64,000 bases of DNA from PLanc-01 sp034678485 (GTDB lineage: Bacteria; Planctomycetota; Phycisphaerae; Sedimentisphaerales; Anaerobacaceae): the NCBI GenBank assembly GCA_034678485.1, contig JAXDBU010000092.1, positions 1-64,000 of the forward strand, in the 5' to 3' direction. Position numbers and translations under genes: made by a program. Below are positions 17,568 through 25,311 of the stretch, piece after piece; position 1 is the first letter of the stretch, and each line of letters opens with the position of its first letter. Below the pieces are notes generated by a model. The model ran no database searches. It saw only the letters and a list, made by a program, of their open reading frames with translations, and was not told the DNA's origin.

Positions 17568-18335
17568 TCAGTACCGCACGGCGTACCAGAGGACGCCGAT
17601 CCACTCGTGCAGGGCGATTGTGCTCTTCTCGAGGTGGCTGACCTTCGGTGTGATCTTCGGCGTAATCCCGGGGCCGAGGCCATATGTGAAGTGTACCGGG
17701 AGAGGCACGATCGTATCGTGGGGAAAGACCTGCTCGAAGACCTTCTTGGATCGCATCATGTGGGTGGCGGCGGTCACGACCCCGATTCGTCGGCCCTCGC
17801 CCGCCGGCAGGACCTGGGCCAGGCCGGCGGCGTTCGTCATCGTATTGACCGAATACGACTCGGCCGCCGTCTGTTCCCTGGGCACGCCCATCGCGACGGC
17901 CATTGCCTGCATGATTTCAGCCTCACTCTCGGCGCCGGGTCTGGACGGCCCGCCGGAGAATGCAATCACGGCGGCACTGCTGTTCTTGAAGTACTGCACG
18001 CCGTGATACAGCCGCGGGTAGGCGTAGCGGGACAGCTCGGGCTCCCGGCGCAGGCCGCCGGACGGATAGGTGCCGCCGCCCAGGACCACGATCGCATCGA
18101 GCGTCTTCAGCACATCAGGAGAAGCCGAGGGAAAACGACACTCCAGCGAATAGGTCAGCAGGTTCGCCACCGGGTCCAGACTGAAGGCCAGCAGGATGAC
18201 CGTGCCCGCCAGAAGACAGTACCAGCCGAGCTTGAATCCTCTCCTGCTGCGATGGAGACGCGCGAGGATCAGGCCCACAGCCATCAGCAGCAGCACCCAG
18301 ACAACCGGCGTAGCGATGGACTTGATTAGAGTCAT
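17568..18335 (-). CDS. YdcF/ElyC/SanA-family (DUF218) membrane protein
   Basis: 255 residues: two N-terminal transmembrane helices (about 9-27 and 37-55) followed by a DUF218 domain with IVVLGGG near residue 83, SGGPSRPGAESEA and VVTAATHMMRS. Members such as ElyC influence envelope and lipid-carrier metabolism, but the reaction is not settled. It overlaps apbE by the ATGA junction, with AAGGAAA before the start, so the two are co-translated. Confidence 0.85.
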   Translation of the reverse strand: MTLIKSIATPVVWVLLLMAVGLILARLHRSRRGFKLGWYCLLAGTVILLAFSLDPVANLLTYSLECRFPSASPDVLKTLDAIVVLGGGTYPSGGLRREPELSRYAYPRLYHGVQYFKNSSAAVIAFSGGPSRPGAESEAEIMQAMAVAMGVPREQTAAESYSVNTMTNAAGLAQVLPAGEGRRIGVVTAATHMMRSKKVFEQVFPHDTIVPLPVHFTYGLGPGITPKITPKVSHLEKSTIALHEWIGVLWYAVRY

Positions 18336-19420
18336 GGCGTTTCCTTGGCCTCTTGCGATTGACTGTTTGTCAATTCGCGAACGTAGGCATGGGCCCCGCT
18401 GCTGTAGAGGAGCGAGGTCTCAGGGCCGACAGGGATGAGGATCGCCTCGACCCCGGGCAGACGTTCGATCAACGCCATGCCGGCATCGGGTCCCAGGATG
18501 TTTACCGCGGTGTACAAGGCGTCGGCCGAGCCGGCATCCGGTGCGATGATCGTGTCGCTGACCAGCTTATCGGCGCTTCGGCCGCTGTGGGTATCGAGAA
18601 TATGGCTCTGTCTCCGACCCCCGACAACTGCGAATCGGCGATAGTCGCCGCTGGTGGCGACGCTGGCGTCCGTGATCTCCAGGACCAGCAGGTATCTTGA
18701 GGGACTCAGGTCATCCGGCGCCACGTTCGGGTCTTGCAGGCCGATTCGCCACTTCTCCTGTCCGCGCGGCGCCCGACCGAAACAGCCGATGTTGCCGCCA
18801 AGGTCCACCATGCCGCCCAGGGCGCCTTTGTTCTTCATCGCCTGGACCGCTTTGTCCACGGCGTAGCCCTTGGCGATTCCGCCCAGGTCGATTCGCATCC
18901 CTTCTTCCGCGAAGCGGACCGTCATCGCCCTATCGTCCAGGATCAGTTTCTCGAAACCGACCTTGCGACGGGCCTGGGCAAGGGCTTCCTCCGTCGGAGA
19001 CTGGTTCGCTTGCCCTGCCGCCCGCCAGAGGTCCACCAAGGGCCCGACTGTCACATCGAAAGCCCCTTCCGAAAGCTTGCTGAAGCGAACCGCCTGTTGG
19101 AGAACCTCGAACGTCATCGGGTTCACCGGGACGGGCCTCTGGGCGGCGTACCGATTGACCTGATTCAGCTCGGAATCCTCGCGGTGATAGCTCATCAGGG
19201 ATTCGATGCGGTCCTGCACCTCGAACGCGGCTTCAATACAGACTTGGGCGGCTCGCTCGCTCGACGCGATGGCGACCACGCGGCCGAACGTGCCCATGAG
19301 CAATCGAGGCCCGCTGTCAACCTCGACCGGCCTTCGCCCGTGGAGGGTCACGTGGACAATGCCCGCGGCCAGGACAGGCAACGTGACTATTGACACGAAG
19401 CGACGCACGTCTATTCGCAT
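18332..19420 (-). CDS. apbE: FAD:protein FMN transferase
   Basis: About 362 residues. ApbE cleaves FAD and attaches FMN covalently to a threonine in proteins such as RnfG, RnfD and NqrC, outside the cytoplasm. An N-terminal hydrophobic helix fits export. Typical motifs are MGTFGRVVAIAS, the LGGIAKGYAVDKAV segment, SGDYRRFAVV and SHILDTHSGR. The ATG at 19420 is chosen because AGGG precedes it; a GTG at 19432 is also in frame. RnfG and RnfD in this window are its likely substrates. Confidence 0.92.
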   Translation of the reverse strand: MRIDVRRFVSIVTLPVLAAGIVHVTLHGRRPVEVDSGPRLLMGTFGRVVAIASSERAAQVCIEAAFEVQDRIESLMSYHREDSELNQVNRYAAQRPVPVNPMTFEVLQQAVRFSKLSEGAFDVTVGPLVDLWRAAGQANQSPTEEALAQARRKVGFEKLILDDRAMTVRFAEEGMRIDLGGIAKGYAVDKAVQAMKNKGALGGMVDLGGNIGCFGRAPRGQEKWRIGLQDPNVAPDDLSPSRYLLVLEITDASVATSGDYRRFAVVGGRRQSHILDTHSGRSADKLVSDTIIAPDAGSADALYTAVNILGPDAGMALIERLPGVEAILIPVGPETSLLYSSGAHAYVRELTNSQSQEAKETP

Positions 19421-19436
19421 GAAACCCTGCACAATC

Positions 19437-19530
19437 TACGGTCTGCCATTTGCCATCTGCCATTCTGGGGTTGGCCCACCCAATCGGGGTCCATGGTAAA
19501 TCGAGAATCGCAAATCGTAAATCACAAATG
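19437..19530. repeat. Low-complexity intergenic word repeats
   Basis: Short degenerate words recur: TGCCATT/TGCCATC on the left and AATCGnAAATCnnAAATC-like units on the right. A similar word block (GGAATTCGGATTTCGCATTTC) lies at 6479-6499. They resemble low-complexity intergenic words rather than a gene. Confidence 0.4.
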
Positions 19531-19542
19531 TATAATGGCCCC

Positions 19543-21393
19543 ATGAATGACAAGAAGATAGAGATCGTTGCCCGGCGCATCGAGCGGGAACTCCTGCCCT
19601 TCGTCCGCAAGCCGGCTCGATACATCGGCGGCGAAGTGAATCAGGTCCGCAAGGACTTGGCCCGCTGCCGCCTGACGGTTGCCCTGTGCTTCCCCGATGT
19701 CTACGAGATCGGTATGTCCAACACCGGCATGCCCATCCTCTACCACATCCTCAACGGAATGGAGGGCGTCGCCGCCGAACGGGTGTTTGCACCCTGGACG
19801 GATGCAGAGGAGATCCTGCGAAGCAAGCAGATCCCGCTGTTCAGCCTGGAGTCGAAGGCGGCGTTGCACAGTTTCGACGTGGTCGGCTTCGGCCTGACGA
19901 ACGAACTATGCTATACGAGCGTTCTGAACATCCTGGACCTGTCGGGACTGAACGTCCGACGGTGCAACCGCAGCGAAGACGATCCGCTGGTCATCGCCGG
20001 CGGCGGCATGGCGAACTGCTGCGAGCCGATGGCCGAGTTCATCGACCTGTTCGTGCTCGGTGAAGGGGAACAGGCGGTCGTCGAGCTGGCCAACCTGCTC
20101 ATCGAGGCCAAGGCCGACACCTGGGACAAACGTCGGACTCTCCTGGAGGCCGCGAGGCGATTCGAATGGGCCTACGTCCCGCAGTTCTACGAGGTTGAAT
20201 ACGATGGGTCCCGGCTCGTGTCCTTCCGTGCGACCGAGCCCGGTCTGCGGACACAATTTCGAAACGCCGTGGTCGAGGATTTCGAGAATGCGCCGGCGCC
20301 GGTGCGTCCCATCGTTCCGTTCGTCGAAGCAGTCCACGAGCGGGTCAGCATCGAGATCATGCGGGGTTGCCCCGGCCGATGCCGATTCTGCCAGGCCAGC
20401 TACTGCCGACGGCCCATTCGCTACCGCAGCGTCGAGAGAATTCTCGAGCTGGCGAAGGCATCGTATCACGCCAGCGGCTTCGACACCGTGAGCCTGCTGA
20501 GTCTGTCCACGGCGGATTATCCGCACCTGGAGGAACTGGTGCGCCGGCTGGAAGGGTACTTCGAGGACAAACACGTCGGCCTCTCGATTCCGAGTCTCCG
20601 CGTCGATCAGCAGTTGCACCTGGTGCCGAAGCTGTTCACCTCGGTACGAAAGAGCGGACTGACCATCGCAGTGGAGGCAGCCAGCGAGAGGCTCCGCCGA
20701 ATCATCAACAAACCGTTGAAGGACAGCGATCTGTTCGCCGCGGTCGAGGGGGCTTATCGAGCCGGTTGGGAGAAGCTCAAGCTCTATTTCATGGTGGGCC
20801 TGCCCGGTGAGACACTCGACGACGTCAGGGACATCGTGGACCTGTGCCGGCGTCTGGCGACCTTGCGCCGAGGGGTAGACGGCAAGACGGGCAGCATCAA
20901 TATCACGGTCAGTTGGTTCGTGCCGAAGCCGCACACCCCCTTCGGGTGGCTGGAGCAGCGACCTCGCGAGTACTTCGAGCAGGCCCGGCGCCTCATCATC
21001 GACGAGAAGCTCCGCCGACGGGCCAAGTTCCTCATGTTCAAGTTTCACGAGATCGATCAGAGCCTCCTGGAGGCGGCAATGGGCCGAGGCGACAGGCGAT
21101 GGGCCGACGCGATTGAATCAGCCTGGCGACACGGTGCCCGATTCGACCTATGGAGCGATTGCTTCAACTACGCGACGTGGCGCGAGGCGTTCTCGCAGGC
21201 CGGGATGGACCTGGAAGCGGCCGCCCAACGGCGTTTCACACCGGATGACATGCTGCCTTGGGACCACCTCGGCGGCCCGGACAAAGCGTACCTGCTGACT
21301 CACTACCATGATACGAGCGAGACCGCCTGCCCGCCCGACCGTACCGACCCATCGGATCACGTCGAACGTACGTCCCAAAACACGGGATCGTGA
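19543..21393 (+). CDS. B12-binding-type radical SAM protein (TIGR03960-like)
   Basis: 616 residues. The N-terminal part has the features of a B12-binding-like domain (VALCFPDVYEIGMSN, then MPILYHILNG and a glycine-rich IAGGGMANC segment). The radical SAM core carries the cluster motif CPGRCRFC (Cys276, Cys280, Cys283), followed by RPIRYRS and strands typical of the TIM barrel. This matches the uncharacterised TIGR03960 family, often found beside a DUF2344 protein; no such partner is seen here. The chosen ATG has no Shine-Dalgarno, but TATAAT lies at 19531-19536, so the mRNA may be leaderless. Substrate unknown. Confidence 0.85.
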   Translation: MNDKKIEIVARRIERELLPFVRKPARYIGGEVNQVRKDLARCRLTVALCFPDVYEIGMSNTGMPILYHILNGMEGVAAERVFAPWTDAEEILRSKQIPLFSLESKAALHSFDVVGFGLTNELCYTSVLNILDLSGLNVRRCNRSEDDPLVIAGGGMANCCEPMAEFIDLFVLGEGEQAVVELANLLIEAKADTWDKRRTLLEAARRFEWAYVPQFYEVEYDGSRLVSFRATEPGLRTQFRNAVVEDFENAPAPVRPIVPFVEAVHERVSIEIMRGCPGRCRFCQASYCRRPIRYRSVERILELAKASYHASGFDTVSLLSLSTADYPHLEELVRRLEGYFEDKHVGLSIPSLRVDQQLHLVPKLFTSVRKSGLTIAVEAASERLRRIINKPLKDSDLFAAVEGAYRAGWEKLKLYFMVGLPGETLDDVRDIVDLCRRLATLRRGVDGKTGSINITVSWFVPKPHTPFGWLEQRPREYFEQARRLIIDEKLRRRAKFLMFKFHEIDQSLLEAAMGRGDRRWADAIESAWRHGARFDLWSDCFNYATWREAFSQAGMDLEAAAQRRFTPDDMLPWDHLGGPDKAYLLTHYHDTSETACPPDRTDPSDHVERTSQNTGS

Positions 21394-21713
21394 GACACAT
21401 CCTATATGGGGACAGACCGGTGCAGCGGGACAGATATGATTTCGCCTCCTTCCGCGGGACCTGGCCCGTCCGCTAATTGCCTGCTTCATGCCGGGTAATC
21501 TGTGGACAAACCCGAGGGGTCACAAATCAGGTCGCCCAAGAGACCCCCGGGCCGTCCTGAAAGCCTGGATTCCTCCGTACTTCGGCCATGGTTCACTACA
21601 GTGATGGTCACTTGGCGTCGATATCAAAACACATAGGGATCCGACCATCACGTCGGAGCTTTGTGCGTGCGGTCAGAGCAACCACCTGCAACCAGGCAAG
21701 GAGAGGTGACAAC
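21394..21713. other. Intergenic region upstream of the FIST operon
   Basis: 320 bases with short GC-rich inverted repeats (for example GCGGGACCTGGCCCGTCCGC). I find no clear promoter or known riboswitch, although one must lie here or upstream for the FIST operon. Confidence 0.4.
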
Positions 21714-22865
21714 ATGAAGATCGTGCAAAGACATTGGACACAGCACACAGGCTGGCAATCCATTTCCACCAACGGCGTGAGTCACGAGCTTCAGTTGGCT
21801 CTCGTATTCGGTGACCTCGACATCCTCAAGCGGCGTGAATGCATCGAGGAAATCCGCACGGCATTTCCCAAGGCGCGGATCGTCGGCTGCTCGACGGCCG
21901 GTGAGATCATCGGAGAACGGGTCTTTGACAATTCCCTCACGGCTACCGGGATCTTCTTCGAGAACACCCCGTTGCGGTTTGCCCAGACCGCCGTGGAGAG
22001 TATGGAGGACAGCTTCCAGGCCGGGGTCCGACTTGCCGATGCCCTCATCGGCGACGGCTTGGTTCATGTCTTCGTCCTGTCGGACGGTCTGAATGTGAAC
22101 GGCAGCGCCCTGGCGAAAGGTCTGCAGAGCAAGCTGCCGACGGACGTGAGCGTAACCGGCGGCCTCGCAGGAGATCAGGGCCGATTCAAGGAGACGACGG
22201 TCTTCCTGGACACCCTCACGGACAAGAAGACCATCGTTGCGATCGGCTTCTATGGCAAGGCCCTCCGGGTCCGCTACGGGTCCCGCGGGGGCTGGAATTC
22301 GTTTGGGCCGGATCGCCTTGTGACTCGGTCGAAGGCAAACGTCGTCTACGAGCTGGACGGACAATCGGTCTTGGAACTCTACAAGAAGTACCTGGGGGAT
22401 CAGGCGGACGGGCTGCCGGCGACGGGACTTCTGTTTCCGCTGAGCATCTCGCTAAACGACAGCGACGAGCGTCTTGTTCGCACGATTCTGTCGATCAACG
22501 AAGCCGACGGCAGCATGACGTTCGCGGGGGATGTCCCGGAAGGCAGTCGCGCACGTTTGATGAAGGCCAATTTCGAGTGCCTTGTGGAGGGCGCCGCCGA
22601 CTCGGCCAGGCAATCCCACCAGGACAACGACCCCGCCCCCAGTCTGGCAATGCTCATCAGTTGCGTGGGACGCAAGCTGGTCCTCAGACAACGAGTGGAC
22701 GAGGAGGTCGAGTGCGTCCAGAACGCGTTGGGGACGAACACGGCGATGACGGGCTTCTATTCCTACGGGGAAATCTGTCCCGTCCGTCCGGACTCCAAAC
22801 AGGCTGAACTGCACAACCAGACCATGACCATCACAACGTTTTCGGAGCAACCGTGCCGATCATGA
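21714..22865 (+). CDS. FIST-domain sensory protein
   Basis: 383 residues with the FIST_N and FIST_C layout: LALVFGD, CSTAGEI, LSDGLNVNGSALAKGL, VTGGLAGDQGRFKET, and a C-terminal part ending CVGRKLVLRQR and GFYSYGEICP. FIST proteins are thought to bind small ligands such as amino acids and to feed two-component signalling. No signal peptide or membrane helix is visible, so it is probably cytoplasmic. The ATG at 21714 has AAGGAGAGG upstream; the frame extends further but without support. It overlaps the kinase start. Confidence 0.88.
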   Translation: MKIVQRHWTQHTGWQSISTNGVSHELQLALVFGDLDILKRRECIEEIRTAFPKARIVGCSTAGEIIGERVFDNSLTATGIFFENTPLRFAQTAVESMEDSFQAGVRLADALIGDGLVHVFVLSDGLNVNGSALAKGLQSKLPTDVSVTGGLAGDQGRFKETTVFLDTLTDKKTIVAIGFYGKALRVRYGSRGGWNSFGPDRLVTRSKANVVYELDGQSVLELYKKYLGDQADGLPATGLLFPLSISLNDSDERLVRTILSINEADGSMTFAGDVPEGSRARLMKANFECLVEGAADSARQSHQDNDPAPSLAMLISCVGRKLVLRQRVDEEVECVQNALGTNTAMTGFYSYGEICPVRPDSKQAELHNQTMTITTFSEQPCRS

Positions 22866-24211
22866 ACAAGCTGCTGCAGCGACAGATGACAAAACACCTC
22901 GGGAACCCAGGTAACGTCCCGCTGGAATCGCGGCCGCTGTTCGAGGCGATCAGCGATGCATACGACAGCTTCGACGCCGACCGGCGATTGATCGAGCGCT
23001 CTTTGGACATCAGTTCGCAGGAACTCACAGAGATCAACCACCGATTGCGTGGAGAGATCGCTGAACACAGGACCACAGACGATGAACTCAGGCACTCGGT
23101 CTCCCTTCTGACAGCGACCCTGGAATCGACCGCAGACGGGATTCTGGTGGATGACCGGTGCGGACACATCAAGGGCTTCAACAAGAAGTTCGCAGCCATG
23201 TGGGGAGTCCCCGAATCGATTCTCGCGTCGAAAGAGGCCGCACCCTTGTTGTCCTTCATGCTGGGGCAATTGAAATACCCCGAGAAGACTGTTGCCAACG
23301 TGCAGAGGTTCAAGACGGACCCAATGGCCGAGACCAGCGTGGTCATCTACCTCAAGGACGGCCGGGTGTTCGACAGACACTCGAAGCCGCAGATCCTCGA
23401 CGGACGGATCGTAGGCCGCGTCTGGTGCTTTCGCGATATCACCGCCCAGACCCAGCTCGTGCAGCAGTTGGAGGACGCCAATGTGGAGCTGGAGAAGGTC
23501 AACAAGGAGTTGAACAGTTTCGCGTACATCGTGTCGCACGACCTGAAGGCGCCGCTGCGAGGGATCAAGACGCTGGCCGGCTGGATTGCGACTGACTGCG
23601 AGGACCGCCTCGATGCAGAGGGCAAAGAGCAACTGTCCCTGCTGCTGACCCGTGTCGACCGAATGCACGATCTGATCGACGGAATCCTCCAGTATTCGAG
23701 GATCGGACGGATTACCGAAGAGAAGAAGCCGGTGGATTTGAACGAACTGGTGCCGCAGGTGATCGACCTGTTGGCGGCCCCCGAACACATTGAGATCAGG
23801 ATCCTCGACCCCCTGCCCGTGGTGGAGTGCGAGCGAACCCGGATCACACAGGTCTTCCAGAACCTGATCGGCAACGCGATCAAGTACAGGGACAAGCCTC
23901 ACGGACAGATCACGATCGGCTGCAACGGCGCGGACGGGTGGTGGACATTCCGTGTGGCGGACAACGGACCGGGAATCGACAAGAAGTACCACGACCGGAT
24001 CTTCCAGTTGTTCCAGACCCTGTCGCCGCGTGATACGTATGAAAGCACCGGCATCGGGCTGACAATGGTCAAGAAGATCGTAGAGCTGAATCGAGGGAAA
24101 ATCTGGATCGAATCCCAACTCGGCGAAGGATGCACCTTCCTTTTCACATTGCCCCAGAGAATACCGGGAGAAGTACCGAATGAGAGACTCGAGACCTGTG
24201 TTACTGGTTGA
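22853..24211 (+). CDS. Cytoplasmic PAS sensor histidine kinase of the FIST operon
   Basis: 452 residues, no membrane helix. A coiled helix (about 40-80) precedes a PAS domain (about 83-200), then a phytochrome-type HisKA with SHDLKAPLRG (His229) and a HATPase domain with the N box NAIKYRD, DNGPGID and GIGLTMVKKIVEL. The start is either the GTG at 22853, which has CGGAG at good spacing, or the ATG at 22862, which forms ATGA with the FIST stop. It overlaps both neighbours and probably receives its signal from the FIST protein. Confidence 0.92.
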   Translation: MPIMNKLLQRQMTKHLGNPGNVPLESRPLFEAISDAYDSFDADRRLIERSLDISSQELTEINHRLRGEIAEHRTTDDELRHSVSLLTATLESTADGILVDDRCGHIKGFNKKFAAMWGVPESILASKEAAPLLSFMLGQLKYPEKTVANVQRFKTDPMAETSVVIYLKDGRVFDRHSKPQILDGRIVGRVWCFRDITAQTQLVQQLEDANVELEKVNKELNSFAYIVSHDLKAPLRGIKTLAGWIATDCEDRLDAEGKEQLSLLLTRVDRMHDLIDGILQYSRIGRITEEKKPVDLNELVPQVIDLLAAPEHIEIRILDPLPVVECERTRITQVFQNLIGNAIKYRDKPHGQITIGCNGADGWWTFRVADNGPGIDKKYHDRIFQLFQTLSPRDTYESTGIGLTMVKKIVELNRGKIWIESQLGEGCTFLFTLPQRIPGEVPNERLETCVTG

Positions 24212-24641
24212 AGACGACAGCATCGACGCCATGACGGTGCAGAGGGCCTTTCGAGAGCTGAAAGTGACCAATCCGCTCCGCCGTGCCACAAACGGCGAGG
24301 AGGCACTGGCCTACCTTGGCGATGAAGCGAATGACAAGCCGTGCGTCATCCTGCTGGATTTGAACATGCCCAAGATGAACGGGACCGAGTTCCTGAGAAT
24401 CGCCAAGGCTGATCCCGTGCTCAGAAGAATCCCGGTTATCGTCCTGACCACCTCCAGTGAGGAGCGAGACGTCGTGGAGAGCTTCCGGCAGAGTGCAGCC
24501 GGTTACATTATCAAGCCCGTCGATTACAGGAACTTCGTGGAAGCGATCCGGACCATCGACGTGTACTGGACGCTGAGCGAGCTGCCTCTCGAGAAGACGG
24601 AGGACGCCCATGCCATGTGCCAAGCCAATACTGCTGATTGA
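24180..24641 (+). CDS. Single-domain response regulator 1 (Rcp1-like)
   Basis: 153 residues, receiver domain only: acidic pocket VEDDSID, phospho-acceptor Asp60 in LLDLNMPKMNG, conserved Thr/Ser in VLTTSS and Lys in IIKPVDY. The length and the VEDDxxD start are typical of Rcp1-like regulators paired with phytochrome-type kinases. It has no output domain and probably works in a phosphorelay or by protein contact. It overlaps the kinase gene by 32 bases and the next regulator by 32. Confidence 0.92.
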   Translation: MRDSRPVLLVEDDSIDAMTVQRAFRELKVTNPLRRATNGEEALAYLGDEANDKPCVILLDLNMPKMNGTEFLRIAKADPVLRRIPVIVLTTSSEERDVVESFRQSAAGYIIKPVDYRNFVEAIRTIDVYWTLSELPLEKTEDAHAMCQANTAD

Positions 24642-25032
24642 AGATGACCCTGTCGACGCCCTGGCCATTCGACGGGCCCTCAACGACACAAACGTCGGAG
24701 ACACGATCGTCCATGCCTCCTGCGCCCACGAGGCCCTGGCATTCCTTCACTCATGCCGGAGCTGCAGGCCCACCTTGATCCTGCTCGACCTGAATATGCC
24801 GGGTACCGACGGCCTGACGTTCTTGCAGGTCGTCAAGGGCGATCCGTCCCTTCGAGACATCCCCATCGTCGCCCTGACCGCCTCGGATGAAGCCCGGGAC
24901 ATTGCCCGCAGCTTCGACTCGGGCGTCGCCGGCTACATGGTCAAATCGCCCGACTACAAAGGCCTGCTGGAAACCGTCCGAGCCATCCAGCACTACTGGA
25001 AGCTCAACCGACTGCCGGCCTCCCTCACCTGA
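24610..25032 (+). CDS. Single-domain response regulator 2 (Rcp1-like)
   Basis: 140 residues, paralogous to the preceding regulator: IEDDPVD acidic pocket, Asp60 in LLDLNMPGTDG, ALTASD, and a lysine in MVKSPDY where canonical receivers have a KP pair. The KP-to-KS change may alter the switch. Last gene of the FIST operon. Confidence 0.9.
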   Translation: MPCAKPILLIEDDPVDALAIRRALNDTNVGDTIVHASCAHEALAFLHSCRSCRPTLILLDLNMPGTDGLTFLQVVKGDPSLRDIPIVALTASDEARDIARSFDSGVAGYMVKSPDYKGLLETVRAIQHYWKLNRLPASLT

Positions 25033-25144
25033 CCCGAGCGGCGATACCACAGGAACACCGATCCCCACGTCCGTCCGCACCACCGGTCTGTCTGCCCAGA
25101 GCACAGGCTGCCAAGGTTTTAGGGTGACATGGTGTTTTTTTCCT

Positions 25145-25173
25145 TTGACAACCGAAACGGCAAGTTTTATAAA
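25145..25173 (+). promoter_or_regulatory. Strong sigma70-like promoter of acs
   Basis: Perfect TTGACA, 17-base spacer and TATAAA. The predicted start near 25180 gives a leader of about 130 bases to acs. An AAAGGAGG overlapping the -10 with an ATG at 25190 could suggest a 50-codon leader frame, but this binding site would lie upstream of the transcript start. Confidence 0.8.
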
Positions 25174-25311
25174 GGAGGCTTTATATTGTATGCCTCTTCG
25201 GCATCGCTGTGATGTCCGGTGTCCGGCCCTTTTGATAAGCAGAAGGCGGCAGGCCGAAGACATCCGCGGCGCCCGCGGAGACGAAAGTACTTATCACACA
25301 AGGAGATTGCT

